Shown here: piece after piece, positions 27,739 to 36,627 of the stretch | Numbering within the stretch: the first letter of the stretch is position 1 | How the letters are laid out: the number at the start of each line of letters is the position of its first letter | Assembly (NCBI GenBank): GCA_001270045.2 | Contig: DF970689.1 | Location: 39,350 to 103,349, forward strand | Reading direction: 5' to 3' | Length of the DNA: 64,000 nt | DNA from: Bacteroidales bacterium 6E | Lineage (GTDB): Bacteria > Bacteroidota > Bacteroidia > Bacteroidales > Prolixibacteraceae | The notes under the pieces: generated by a model | Told to the model about the DNA's origin: nothing | What the model saw: the letters and a program-made list of their open reading frames with translations, nothing else | Databases searched by the model: none | Program-made: the position numbers and the translations under genes

Positions 27739-28478
27739 GGTGGATAGAAAGAACAGATCTGTTGCTTGGGACAGAGAGGCTTGATAAGCTTCGGAATGCC
27801 AATGTTTTGGTTGTTGGATTAGGGGGTGTCGGGGCATATGCGGCAGAAATGCTTTGCCGGGCTGGAGTAGGAAACCTTACCATTGTTGATGGAGATATAG
27901 TGGAGGAGACTAACCGAAACCGCCAGTTACCTGCCTTGGTATCAACCCAGGGGAAGCCAAAGGCTGAAGTGCTGGAGCAAAGGTTCCGGGATATCAATCC
28001 GGATGTCCGGCTGGTGGTTATCAATGATTTTCTGCGCGATGAAAAAACCATTGAGCTATTGGATAACAACAGATTCGACTATGTGGTCGATTGCATTGAC
28101 ACCCTGTCGCCTAAGGTATTTCTTATCTACCACGCCGTTAGCCGTGGACTGAAAGTGGTTACTTCCATGGGAGCGGGTGGAAAATTGGATCCTGCTCGGG
28201 TAAGGATTGCCAATATCTCAAAAAGCCATGACTGCAAGCTGGCACGAGTCGTTAGAAAACGTCTTCATCGTTTGGGAATCCGAAAGGGAATCACCGCAGT
28301 TTTTTCGCCGGAGGAGGTGCCCGACGAGGCCATTCGTCTGGAACAATCGCAAAACAAGAACTCAACGGTTGGTACCATCTCTTATATGCCAGCGGTTTTT
28401 GGATGCTTTGTGGCAAGCGTAGTAATCCGGGATCTGGTAGCTTCATCCAAAGAACTGGATGAGGAAATAACTTCCTAA
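27735..28478 (+). CDS. tcdA: tRNA threonylcarbamoyladenosine dehydratase
   Basis: ThiF/E1-like enzyme that cyclises t6A37 to ct6A37 in tRNA using ATP. The start is taken at 27735 ([12 protein letters not shown]), sharing ATGA with the TatD gene stop. The Rossmann motif [15 protein letters not shown], the ATP-binding Asp in [28 protein letters not shown] and [15 protein letters not shown] match TcdA (YgdL) rather than ThiF or MoeB. The last 15 or so residues are polar and lack the membrane anchor of some homologues. Confidence 0.9.
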   Translation: MRWIERTDLLLGTERLDKLRNANVLVVGLGGVGAYAAEMLCRAGVGNLTIVDGDIVEETNRNRQLPALVSTQGKPKAEVLEQRFRDINPDVRLVVINDFLRDEKTIELLDNNRFDYVVDCIDTLSPKVFLIYHAVSRGLKVVTSMGAGGKLDPARVRIANISKSHDCKLARVVRKRLHRLGIRKGITAVFSPEEVPDEAIRLEQSQNKNSTVGTISYMPAVFGCFVASVVIRDLVASSKELDEEITS

Positions 28479-28491
28479 AAAGAAACATGTC

Positions 28492-28836
28492 ATGACAAAA
28501 GATTGGAAAGATCGTCTGGGGGTAGTGTATAGTACCAATCCGAACTTCAATTACCAGAAAGAGGGAAGCGACGAAGTGGTGACTTTACCGCCGCAACAAC
28601 AAAACCTGAGGGTACAGCTTGACCGTAAGCAACGCAAGGGTAAATTGGTTACCCTTATCACTGGATTCAGCGGGACAGTGGAGGATCTCGAGAAACTGGC
28701 CAAAATGCTGAAAACAAAATGTGGGGTGGGGGGATCTGCCAAGGATGGAGAAATCCTGATCCAGGGTGATTTTGTGGTCAAGGTGCTTGATATACTTATC
28801 AAGGAAGGTTACAAGGCAAAACGTTCAGGAGGTTAA
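28492..28836 (+). CDS. SUI1/YciH-family translation initiation factor
   Basis: A 114-residue protein with a basic N-terminal extension and an eIF1/SUI1 fold. Recognisable stretches are [17 protein letters not shown] and [18 protein letters not shown]. Bacterial YciH is thought to influence start-site selection. It lies 13 bases after tcdA and is probably in the same operon. Confidence 0.92.
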   Translation: MTKDWKDRLGVVYSTNPNFNYQKEGSDEVVTLPPQQQNLRVQLDRKQRKGKLVTLITGFSGTVEDLEKLAKMLKTKCGVGGSAKDGEILIQGDFVVKVLDILIKEGYKAKRSGG

Positions 28837-28874
28837 TGCCGGAACGTTTCATGTGGCTGAATGTCGATATTGCT

Positions 28875-29369
28875 TTATAGGACACCGGGACCGGTGATCA
28901 GCTCGCGGATAAAATACCAGACCATCATGCCCGATGCCACCAGTTTTATCAGGATGCCACCCATGAATCCCATAAAGGAACCGAAGCCAGCCCTGAATGC
29001 TTCGTTCGATTGTTTGCCGGCCGTATATTCACCTGCTACCGCTCCAATAAAGGGTCCCAATATGATACCAAATGGCGGGAGGATAAAAAGCCCGATGACC
29101 AGGCCTATAATGCTACCCCAAATCCCTGCCTTGCTTGCCCCATATTTTTTTGCTCCCAAAACAGGTATCATATAATCAAGTACTGTAACCGCGACAGTGA
29201 TCAATGCCCAAACAATCAGGAAACGCCCCGAAAACTCATATCTCTCCGTAAAATGAAGCAGTAGCAAGCCTGCATAACTTATGGGCGGCCCGGGCAATAC
29301 GGGTAGAATACATCCTGCCAGTCCGGTTAACAGAAACACGACGCCTGTAATGATCAAGAAATAATCCAT
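28875..29369 (-). CDS. DUF456 family membrane protein
   Basis: A 164-residue protein with about five hydrophobic segments and the Gly/Pro-rich motifs typical of DUF456 (LTGLAGCILPVLPGPPISYAG; GIWGSIIGLVIGLFI; GPFIGAVAGEY). The function of the family is unknown. It lies 7 bases downstream of the CPBP protease-like gene and is probably co-transcribed. Confidence 0.85.
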   Translation of the reverse strand: MDYFLIITGVVFLLTGLAGCILPVLPGPPISYAGLLLLHFTERYEFSGRFLIVWALITVAVTVLDYMIPVLGAKKYGASKAGIWGSIIGLVIGLFILPPFGIILGPFIGAVAGEYTAGKQSNEAFRAGFGSFMGFMGGILIKLVASGMMVWYFIRELITGPGVL

Positions 29370-29376
29370 TTTGTTT

Positions 29377-30219
29377 TTATTCTTTTTTGATGGGTTTCGG
29401 TATGTACAGCAAGAATATAAGTGCAGTCAGTGAGCTTATCGCCAACAAGGCCGCTATAACGTTAAGGCTGAAGGTGGAAATCTTTTCATAGATTCCAGAA
29501 GTCAGGTCTTCGTGAAAGGTAATGGCAAGCAAAACCAGCAGATTGTTGATGGCATGGCCGGTAATGGCAACCAATATGTTTCTGGTTTCTATCATCAACC
29601 ATCCCAACATGACACCCAACATAAATGTGGCTGGGAATTGCCATGGATTCAGGTGAAACAACGCAAAGAGAAGACCGGAAAAAAAGATGGCTGTTGCCTT
29701 TGAATAGTTGCGCATCAATCCATGCATGATTACCCCCCTGAAGATTAACTCTTCTACCAGAGGGGCAATGATCACCACCTTCATAAAGGCACCCCAAAAA
29801 CCAAAATCATTTTCAAATATCCGGTTAAACATCTCCCAAAACCATCCCGGAGCCGGAAGAACCTGTTCAACCCAATTGTTGACGACATTCAACAGTTGCT
29901 GGATCCCCAAAAGAAACAAGCTAAGAGGGACGAACAAAAATGGATGGAATTTTCTCAATGGGAATACACTTTTTAGTGGATTGCCCGTATTGCGGTACCC
30001 CCACCAAAGAATGAACAACGTAGACCCTACGCCAAGTATGATTTTTTTAACCGGATGGTAAAGGTATTCGGTATCATTATAGTAATCAAGCAATGCGAGG
30101 GGGAAATCGACAAGTGTTTGTATGAATATGTACAAAACAATCAGGTGGATTGCCTGCAGGATTGTCGGATACTGCTTCATTACGGGTTGTTGCATACTTT
30201 TAAATTTCAGGAAATTCAA
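29377..30219 (-). CDS. CPBP-family intramembrane metalloprotease
   Basis: A 280-residue multi-helix protein of the Abi/CAAX-protease family. The three motifs are present: EELIFRGVIMHG (EExxxR), FALFHLNPWQF (FxxxH) and GHAINNLL (HxxxN/B). The family cleaves inside membranes; the substrate is unknown. The start might be downstream, at residue 9 or 14 (MQQPVMKQYP), because the first codons lack support. Confidence 0.88.
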   Translation of the reverse strand: MNFLKFKSMQQPVMKQYPTILQAIHLIVLYIFIQTLVDFPLALLDYYNDTEYLYHPVKKIILGVGSTLFILWWGYRNTGNPLKSVFPLRKFHPFLFVPLSLFLLGIQQLLNVVNNWVEQVLPAPGWFWEMFNRIFENDFGFWGAFMKVVIIAPLVEELIFRGVIMHGLMRNYSKATAIFFSGLLFALFHLNPWQFPATFMLGVMLGWLMIETRNILVAITGHAINNLLVLLAITFHEDLTSGIYEKISTFSLNVIAALLAISSLTALIFLLYIPKPIKKE

Positions 30220-30297
30220 ATATACAACAAAATAAAATCCTGCCGGTTTGCAAATACAGGTGTACAGAGTGATTAAAAAGTTACCGGATATGGATTC

Positions 30298-30990
30298 CTA
30301 TTGTTCCTTAAGGTATTTTTCATAGAGGTCGGGGCGCAGGATCCGCGTGCGCTCAATGGATTGCCGGTGTTTCCATTCATCAATGAGTTTATCGTTTCCG
30401 CTTAACAGAATATGCGGTACTTTCATGCCGTTGTATTCAGCCGGTCTTGTATAAACGGGCGGACTCAGCAGGTTGTCCTGAAATGAATCGCTCAATGCAG
30501 AGGTTTCGTCAGATATTGCACCGGGAATTAATCTTACGATGCTGTCGGTAATTACGGCGGCGGCAAGTTCTCCTCCTGTCAATACATAGTCACCTATCGA
30601 AATCTCCCTGGTGATGAAATTCTCCCTGATCCGGTGATCGATTCCTTTATAGTGGCCACACAGGATGATCAGGTTTCTTTTTAGGGAAAGGGAATTGGCT
30701 TCCTGCTGGTTAAACTGAATGCCATCAGGTGTGGTGAAAATTATTTCATCATATTCCCGCTGGGATTTTAAGTATTGGATGGCAGCCTCGATCGGTTGTA
30801 TGGTCATTACCATGCCAGCCCCTTTGCTGAATGCATAATCATCAACCCTGCGATGCTTGTCGGTTGAGAAGTCACGAAGGTTGTGAACCACTATTTCAAC
30901 AAGTCCTTTATCCTGGGCCCTTTTCACAATGGAGTGATTGAAAGGGCCTGAAAGTATTTCAGGCAGTACGGTTATGATGTCGATGCGCAT
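30298..30990 (-). CDS. trmD: tRNA (guanine37-N1)-methyltransferase
   Basis: A 230-residue SPOUT methyltransferase that makes m1G37 to prevent +1 frameshifting. The start is set at [12 protein letters not shown] (30990); the longer frame from 31044 would include a -7 box. The knotted SAM-binding region ([31 protein letters not shown]) and the catalytic Asp region are intact. The C-terminus [17 protein letters not shown] is typical. Confidence 0.95.
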   Translation of the reverse strand: MRIDIITVLPEILSGPFNHSIVKRAQDKGLVEIVVHNLRDFSTDKHRRVDDYAFSKGAGMVMTIQPIEAAIQYLKSQREYDEIIFTTPDGIQFNQQEANSLSLKRNLIILCGHYKGIDHRIRENFITREISIGDYVLTGGELAAAVITDSIVRLIPGAISDETSALSDSFQDNLLSPPVYTRPAEYNGMKVPHILLSGNDKLIDEWKHRQSIERTRILRPDLYEKYLKEQ

Positions 30991-31008
30991 ATGGTTGTTC
31001 TTGAATGG

Positions 31009-31016
31009 CAAAAATA
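31009..31016 (-). promoter_or_regulatory. Putative -7 box for trmD
   Basis: On the minus strand this reads TATTTTTG, ending 18 bases before the trmD ATG. It supports the shorter trmD start. No -33 match was found at 19 bases. Confidence 0.35.
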
Positions 31017-31331
31017 GCAAAAATGAACGGCATTGGTGATCCATGCTTTCCGGCGCCGGATATGCTTCTGAAATAACAATAGCATTGGCGTTTAATGAAC
31101 TGTATTAATTAATCATCGTATGTGAACCGGCACATATCATGAGTGAATCGGCTAAAGCGCAAGTGTTCGTAGAAACAACAAAAGAAGACATAATGACATA
31201 CAGAAATGGTCTATTGCTGCCAATATGGCGCTTTATTTGTAATTATATGCCATCAGGTAAGGCAAAAATGGGGTGGAACAGGATTTGAATATCCATGAGT
31301 ATAGAAACAAAAACATTAAAACAATTTAAAT

Positions 31332-31338
31332 AAGGAGG
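31332..31338 (+). promoter_or_regulatory. Strong Shine-Dalgarno sequence of the small heat-shock gene
   Basis: AAGGAGG sits 8 bases before the ATG at 31347. Such a complete anti-16S match is unusual in this window, where most genes show none. The preceding 300 bases (31045-31331) hold no gene I can support. Confidence 0.75.
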
Positions 31339-31346
31339 ATTTAAAA

Positions 31347-31772
31347 ATGAATTTGGTAAGATTTCACAACGGAGGATTAAACAGATATTTGGTCGATCAG
31401 CTTTTCAGGACCATGGAAACCAATGATTCGCGTCAGGAATATTGTGGCTGTGTTCCATCCAATGTTTTGGAAAATGAAAAAGATTACCGATTGGAACTTT
31501 CCATTCCTGGTTTTTCGAAGGAAGAGGTTAAAATAAGCGTGCAAAAGAACGTTCTGACCATTAAATCAGAGAAGAATCTGGAAGACATTGAAAATTCCAA
31601 ATATTTGCGCAGAGGGTTTACCCCACAGAACTTCGAAAAGAATTTCCAGCTATCTAAAGATATTGATGGAGATAAAATCTCGGCCCATTTCAACAATGGA
31701 ATTCTCGAAGTGGTTCTTCCCAAAAAGGAAGAAGTTGTCGAAAAGGCTGCAATTGAGATCGCTATTCAATAA
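31347..31772 (+). CDS. Hsp20/alpha-crystallin small heat-shock protein
   Basis: A 141-residue ATP-independent holdase chaperone. The alpha-crystallin domain runs from about residue 35 (VLENEKDYRLELSIPGFSKE) to 130, with VQKNVLTIKSEK and the family GILEVVLPKKE motif near the end. The N-terminal arm is short and the C-terminal IEIAIQ contains an I-x-I-type oligomerisation element. It is a single-gene unit with a strong ribosome binding site and a terminator. Confidence 0.95.
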   Translation: MNLVRFHNGGLNRYLVDQLFRTMETNDSRQEYCGCVPSNVLENEKDYRLELSIPGFSKEEVKISVQKNVLTIKSEKNLEDIENSKYLRRGFTPQNFEKNFQLSKDIDGDKISAHFNNGILEVVLPKKEEVVEKAAIEIAIQ

Positions 31773-31787
31773 TGGATAAAAGCCGAT

Positions 31788-31829
31788 AAAAAAAACAGGT
31801 TGCCGTTACGGCAGCCTGTTTTTTTTTTG
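31788..31829. terminator. Bidirectional terminator between hsp20 and the serine hydrolase gene
   Basis: A-tract, ACAGGTTGCCG, loop TTA, CGGCAGCCTGT, T-tract. The stem is about 11 bp with one internal mismatch and is usable from both sides. Confidence 0.9.
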
Positions 31830-31844
31830 TTGCATTGGTGGCCC

Positions 31845-32996
31845 TTAAGGTTGTTGAACCTTTTCCGGATCGTATTTCCCATTTATAAAGTCCCTGAAAT
31901 CGCTGGCGATCTTCATTCCGGGAAGTTCGTCCAGCTGGTCATCGATATTGACCATCCAGGCCAGTACCAATTCTTCTTCCGGATAGACGATCAGCATGGC
32001 TCCTCCACCGGTAACATTGCCCCGAGCGGCATAAAATGGTTTGTCATCGTCAGTCTGCAGATAGATGATCCCGTTTCCTGTCATGGAGGCTACTCCTGGT
32101 TTTATGACCGGACGGGCTAATATATTTTTGATGACTTCTTTCGGTAATATGTTGCCATAAATCAGTTCGTTGCCCAGTTTTACCAGGTCTTCAGCCGTCG
32201 ACAGGTATCCGTCGGCGGGCAAGCGGTAACGGAAATCACGCGATGTGGCACGTATGGTTTGTGCAATAAAATCCCTGTCGTAAAATTCGGTTCTGTCCTT
32301 GATCACGGCAAACGGATTGTCAGGTAAGGTATTGTCCATACCCAGCGTATCGAGCAGCCTGTTGGCAACAACTTTGTGGAAAAGGTCGCCTTCAGCTTGT
32401 TCAATCACCGCACCCAGTAAATTGGCGGCATAAATGGTTTGGTACTGGAACTGCCCGGGAGGGAAAAGAAGTGAGTCATTCATGAATTCTTCCAAACCTT
32501 TCTTGATGGTGAGACTATATCCTGTTTGGTTATTCTCGACGCTGTTGGGTGTCCTAATCCCTGATGTCTGATGAACCAGATGCTTCAACTGAATCGGGAA
32601 CTCTTTGGCTGGAAAATCGGGCAGATAGGTACGCACTTCAGCCAATGAATCCAGTTTGCCTTCCCCAACCATCTGGTAGTAAACAAGAGATGTCAATAAC
32701 TGGCTGATGCCTCCAATCCGATATTTTGTCTGACGGCTGGCCGGCACCTCAAAATCCTGGCTGGCTAGGCCAAAGCCCTCTGACCATACCAGTTTGCCTT
32801 TTACCGATACTGCCAGTGATGAACCAGGCATGTAACTGCGGGCCATATGGAACATGGCTGACCTGCGGTTGCCAAGAATGACATCCTTGTATTTTTTGTC
32901 AATTATCCTTTCGGGTTCTTTCTTTTCAGTACATCCCTGAAAGAAAGCGATACCAAAAACCAGCAAAACACTCCAAATAAACAATTTCATTTTCAT
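31845..32996 (-). CDS. Serine-hydrolase (beta-lactamase class C fold) lipoprotein with degenerate active site
   Basis: The start is placed at MKMKLFIWSVLL (32996) so that a lipoprotein signal ending in the lipobox FFQGC comes first; an upstream in-frame ATG at 33020 exists. The fold is that of the beta-lactamase/penicillin-binding family (LVWSEGFGLASQDF, HLVHQTSGIRTP, YLSTAEDLVKLGNELI). The usual SxxK nucleophile motif reads GISQ (in YRIGGISQLLTS), so both Ser and Lys are lost. The YxN site reads YQT, and the HxG-type motif is NVTGGGAM. It is probably catalytically inactive and perhaps a binding protein. It is anchored in a membrane facing the periplasm or surface. Confidence 0.8.
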   Translation of the reverse strand: MKMKLFIWSVLLVFGIAFFQGCTEKKEPERIIDKKYKDVILGNRRSAMFHMARSYMPGSSLAVSVKGKLVWSEGFGLASQDFEVPASRQTKYRIGGISQLLTSLVYYQMVGEGKLDSLAEVRTYLPDFPAKEFPIQLKHLVHQTSGIRTPNSVENNQTGYSLTIKKGLEEFMNDSLLFPPGQFQYQTIYAANLLGAVIEQAEGDLFHKVVANRLLDTLGMDNTLPDNPFAVIKDRTEFYDRDFIAQTIRATSRDFRYRLPADGYLSTAEDLVKLGNELIYGNILPKEVIKNILARPVIKPGVASMTGNGIIYLQTDDDKPFYAARGNVTGGGAMLIVYPEEELVLAWMVNIDDQLDELPGMKIASDFRDFINGKYDPEKVQQP

Positions 32997-33229
32997 GATC
33001 ATCTGAATTGTATTTAACATTGTTTTTTTTGCAGCCCAAAAATATGGAATACCTCTTTATCTGCAGATTGAAAAAAGGAATGATTTTGTTAATTTTTTTC
33101 TAAAACGTTTAGTATTTAACAGGGGCATTGTATTGACCACCCAAATAAATTCAAAATCATGGGTTTTTTGACGGGACTGATCAATCGTGGATTAAAAAAT
33201 ATCGGCAATTCAGGAATTATGCAGGTATA

Positions 33230-33952
33230 TCATATCCAACCCCTGAGCTTGTAATATCCCAAAGCTGCCAATTCCCGCGCGATCAGGATTTCATATTTCA
33301 GATGATTCCAGAACTGATACCTCACGTTGGTATTGCTGCCTACATCAGGTACAATACCCGGACTGTCACCGAGTTCATCATCAACAAATGTGAAATCAGC
33401 TTCGGCCGCATTCTCAAAGGCCGGAAGCGCATATACCTTTTCGAATCCTGCCTTACGGAAGCTTAAAACGGATCTTCGCATGTTTTCGGGAGATGTAACC
33501 AGCAAAACGGGTTCTGAAAGCGATATCAAATGGCTGCATTCGATGGCTTGCGAACGGGTATTGGTTCCTTTGGGCTCAAAGATGATTCGGCCTGGGTCGA
33601 TGCCCCGAAGTTCCAATTCCGAGAAGATCCGGGATGGGGTACTCATAGAGTCTGAAAGTTCGCCTGGCATCACCACCATTACCTTGCTCTCCTGAAATTC
33701 ATGGGCAGCATTGGCTGCGAACCAGGTCCTGATCAGGTTTGATTCACTGGGCATTCCACTTCCGCCAAGTAGCACGATCGTTTTTGGTTCAGACCTGATT
33801 TCCGACAGGCTGGTCCCCAGCCAGTGGTATCCCCAGTAGGGTAAAGTGGTAAAAGACAGTCCCAGCAACAACAGGAACAAAATTCCTGCAAGGATGGCAA
33901 AATTCCTGATCAGTCGGAAAATTTGAATATTTTTGAAAGAAATTCGTTTCAT
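33230..33952 (-). CDS. YdcF/ElyC-like DUF218 membrane protein
   Basis: The start is at MKRISFKNIQIF (33952) or four codons earlier. About 240 residues: one N-terminal membrane helix (FAILAGILFLLLLGLSF), then a DUF218 domain with IVLLGGSGMPS, LRGIDPGRIIFEPKGTNTRSQ and VLLVTSPENMRRS. The Asn-Thr near NTRSQ and the Glu in FEPKGTN are characteristic. ElyC and SanA relatives act in envelope integrity, but the function here is unknown. The upstream AmgK/RapZ gene is divergent. Confidence 0.88.
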   Translation of the reverse strand: MKRISFKNIQIFRLIRNFAILAGILFLLLLGLSFTTLPYWGYHWLGTSLSEIRSEPKTIVLLGGSGMPSESNLIRTWFAANAAHEFQESKVMVVMPGELSDSMSTPSRIFSELELRGIDPGRIIFEPKGTNTRSQAIECSHLISLSEPVLLVTSPENMRRSVLSFRKAGFEKVYALPAFENAAEADFTFVDDELGDSPGIVPDVGSNTNVRYQFWNHLKYEILIARELAALGYYKLRGWI

Positions 33953-34015
33953 GAAGCTGGCCAATTATTGAAAACGCCGCATAAATTTAATTGATAACTC
34001 AATAATACTCTGATT

Positions 34016-35440
34016 TTGGACCAAAAAGTAAAAAATAAACTCCTGTCATTATTTAAAAAACAGTTTAGCACTGAACCCGTTCATTTCGAAATGCTACCGC
34101 AATCGGGCTCATACAGGGAGTATGCCCGCATTTCGGACGGAAACCTGACCGTGATTGGTGCCTGGAATTCCGATGTCAAGGAAAACATTGCATTCCTTAC
34201 ATTTTCGCGACAGCTTGCCGAATCAGGAGTGCCTGTTCCACGGATTTATATCGTTAATGACGATACTACTTGTTATCTGCAGGAGGATCTGGGAAAAGTG
34301 ACCCTGTTTGACTTTATCTCGGAAACACGCAAGTCCGAAGGCTTTTCTCGTACCATTGTGGAAGAGTATAAAAAGGTGCTTAGGGTATTGCCCCGTATTC
34401 AGGTGATTGCAGGCGAAAATATCGATTATTCCGTTTGTTATCCCCGTTCGGCATTCGATAAACAATCGATGCTGTGGGACCTTAGCTATTTCAAATATTA
34501 TTTTCTGAAACTGGCGAAAATCTCGTTTGACGAACAACTGCTTGAGGATGATTTCCAGCGGTTTACCGATTATCTCCTGAGCGCCGACAGCCACTTCTTC
34601 ATGTATCGCGACTTTCAGTCGAGGAATATCATGTTGAAAGACGGTGAAGTATATTTCATAGATTACCAGGGCGGGCGCAAAGGGGCCCTGCAGTATGATC
34701 TGGCATCTCTGCTATATGATGGCAAAGCTGACATTCCCCAGCAGATCCGTAATGAATTGTTTGAGTTTTATATTGAGGAAGTGGAAAAGATCATGCCTGT
34801 CGACCGCTTCGAATTCATGCGCTATTATCGTGGATTTGTGATTATCCGTATCATGCAGGCTATGGGTGCCTATGGATTCAGGGGATTTTACGAGAAAAAG
34901 ACCCATTTCCTGAAAAGTATCCCGTATGCACTTGATAACCTTAACTATCTTCTTCAGCGTTTGGATCTTCCCGTTGAATTGCATGAACTGACCAGGGTAC
35001 TGAATGAGGTGGTGGATTCTTCATTTCTGCGCGCCCTGGGCAAAGAGGAGCATAACCTTACCGTAAGGATTACCAGTTTTTCTTATAAGAAAGGAATTCC
35101 GGAAGATCCGTCAGGAAATGGGGGAGGGTTTGTCTTCGATTGCCGCGCCATTCACAATCCCGGGAAATATCTGGAGTATAAGTATCTTACCGGCAAAGAT
35201 GCTGCAGTTAAACAATTTCTGGAGGAAAAATCGGAAATCAGGGAGTTCCTTCAGGCAGTCACCTTACTTGTCGATCAGTCAATAAAGAAGTATATCGACA
35301 GGGGATTTACCCATTTGTCGGTCAGTTTCGGCTGTACAGGAGGCCAGCATCGTTCAGTGTATGCTGCCGAGAAGATGGCAGAACATGTCAGGAACAATTT
35401 TCCTGTCAACGTTGTTTTAAGGCATCGGGAGCAAGAATGA
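34016..35440 (+). CDS. AmgK-like sugar kinase fused to a RapZ C-terminal domain
   Basis: A 474-residue fusion with a TTG start. Residues 1-330 form an aminoglycoside-phosphotransferase-fold kinase like AmgK (MurNAc/GlcNAc anomeric kinase): CYLQEDLGKVTLFDF, catalytic loop MYRDFQSRNIML and metal-binding FIDYQGGRKG. Residues about 345-474 match the C-terminal domain of the RNase adaptor RapZ: FSYKKGIPEDPSG, VFDCRAIHNPG, LTGKDAAVKQFL and VSFGCTGGQHRSVYAAE. In E. coli RapZ the C-terminal domain binds GlcN6P and RNase E partners. The fusion suggests a kinase controlled by, or linked to, amino-sugar sensing; this is inference. No murU-like uridylyltransferase is adjacent. Confidence 0.85.
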   Translation: MDQKVKNKLLSLFKKQFSTEPVHFEMLPQSGSYREYARISDGNLTVIGAWNSDVKENIAFLTFSRQLAESGVPVPRIYIVNDDTTCYLQEDLGKVTLFDFISETRKSEGFSRTIVEEYKKVLRVLPRIQVIAGENIDYSVCYPRSAFDKQSMLWDLSYFKYYFLKLAKISFDEQLLEDDFQRFTDYLLSADSHFFMYRDFQSRNIMLKDGEVYFIDYQGGRKGALQYDLASLLYDGKADIPQQIRNELFEFYIEEVEKIMPVDRFEFMRYYRGFVIIRIMQAMGAYGFRGFYEKKTHFLKSIPYALDNLNYLLQRLDLPVELHELTRVLNEVVDSSFLRALGKEEHNLTVRITSFSYKKGIPEDPSGNGGGFVFDCRAIHNPGKYLEYKYLTGKDAAVKQFLEEKSEIREFLQAVTLLVDQSIKKYIDRGFTHLSVSFGCTGGQHRSVYAAEKMAEHVRNNFPVNVVLRHREQE

Positions 35441-35446
35441 TTGAAG

Positions 35447-35572
35447 ATGGTAAAAAAGGCATGTGAAAAGAAGGATTTTGAAGATAAGGATAACCCGAAA
35501 TTTGAATGCAAAAAGTGTGGTGCCAGGGTACGTAAGGAAGAAAAGGTCTGCAAACCACAAAAGTTAAAATAG
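35447..35572 (+). CDS. 41-residue zinc-ribbon-like small protein
   Basis: A very short frame starting MVKKACEKKDFEDKDN and ending KVCKPQKLK. It contains Cys6, then CKKC at residues 21-24, then Cys35, in a strongly basic and acidic context. It begins 6 bases after the stop of the AmgK/RapZ fusion. The pattern resembles small conserved Cys/Lys-rich proteins seen in Bacteroidota, and the Cys spacing suggests a zinc ribbon. Function unknown. Confidence 0.6.
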   Translation: MVKKACEKKDFEDKDNPKFECKKCGARVRKEEKVCKPQKLK

Positions 35573-35709
35573 AACACCTGATTCCTGATTTCTTAAAAAC
35601 AATAAGGATATTTAAGGGAAATTTTCGCAAATTTGCCCCGCTGGATCATTATATGGTTAATGATTGGCAATTCATTGATTCATAATAAAATATACTATAA
35701 ATCTGCAAT

Positions 35710-36420
35710 ATGGGAAGAGCATTTGAATATCGCAGGGCTGCGAAAGAAAAACGTTGGGACAAGATGTCCAAGATATTTCCCCGCCTGGGAAAAACAATTA
35801 CCATTGCCGCAAAAGCAGGAGGACCTGACCCTGATACCAATTCCGCCCTTCGTACCGCGATCCTGAACGCCAAGGCCCAGAATATGCCCAAGGCCAACAT
35901 CGACGCCGCTATCAAAAGGGCATTCGGAAAAGATGCAGAGTCATATGATGAAATCAACTACGAAGGAAAAGGGCCACATGGGGTGCTTGTTTTTGTAGAA
36001 TGTGCTACCGACAATAATACCCGCACAGTAGCAAACGTAAAGAGCTATTTCAATAAATCGGGAGGATCGCTCTCACCCACAGGTTCACTTGAATTCATGT
36101 TTACCCGCAAGGCAGTTTTCGAGTTCGAGAAGCCTGCCGGTACGGACGTTGAGGAACTCGAACTGGAACTGATTGATGCCGGACTTGAAGAAATTGAGGA
36201 GCATGAAGGTGTTTTCTATGCCTATGCCGATTTTACAAGCTTCGGCGCACTTTCTTCGGCATTCGAAAAATTGGGAATAAACGTCACCAAGGCTACCCTG
36301 AAAAGGTATGCCAATAATCCTGTCGAATTTTCCGAAGAACAGATGGTCGACATCGAAAAGCTTATCGACAAGCTTGAAGACGACGATGATGTACAGGCCG
36401 TATATACCAATATAGCCTGA
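35710..36420 (+). CDS. YebC/PmpR-family DNA-binding or translation factor
   Basis: A 236-residue member of the TACO1/YebC family. N-terminal [38 protein letters not shown] and YEGKGPHGV are typical, as is the [12 protein letters not shown] stretch. Members have been described both as transcriptional regulators and as factors that help ribosomes at proline runs. It is a single-gene unit ending at a terminator. Confidence 0.94.
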   Translation: MGRAFEYRRAAKEKRWDKMSKIFPRLGKTITIAAKAGGPDPDTNSALRTAILNAKAQNMPKANIDAAIKRAFGKDAESYDEINYEGKGPHGVLVFVECATDNNTRTVANVKSYFNKSGGSLSPTGSLEFMFTRKAVFEFEKPAGTDVEELELELIDAGLEEIEEHEGVFYAYADFTSFGALSSAFEKLGINVTKATLKRYANNPVEFSEEQMVDIEKLIDKLEDDDDVQAVYTNIA

Positions 36421-36440
36421 TATATCCCGATAACGATAAC

Positions 36441-36481
36441 GAAAGGCATGCTTCTGTTCAGGGGCATGCCTTTCTGTTTTT
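36441..36481 (+). terminator. Terminator after the YebC-family gene
   Basis: GAAAGGCATGC, 12-base loop, GCATGCCTTTC, then TGTTTTT. The 11-bp stem is perfect. Confidence 0.9.
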
Positions 36482-36627
36482 CAGGTTGTGGTCATCAATC
36501 ATCTGTCCATTAAATTCATCATTCAATTTTTTACCCTTGCTTACAATCCTTCTGCCTTGAAAATCGGGTAACTGACCGGTATTTTTTTCGTGGTCTGCCT
36601 GTGGGTCAATAAATTTATGCTCATAAA

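Noticed and set aside
30991..31044. Longer trmD start
   Set aside because: It covers a TATTTTTG box, and the usual TrmD N-terminus is [11 protein letters not shown].
31139..31288. 49-codon open frame upstream of hsp20 (starting MSESAKAQVF)
   Set aside because: No family, no ribosome binding site and ordinary composition for a chance frame.
33159..33254. 31-codon frame MGFLTGLINRGLKNIGN
   Set aside because: Overlaps the YdcF-like gene end and has no recognisable homology; chance or remnant cannot be told apart.
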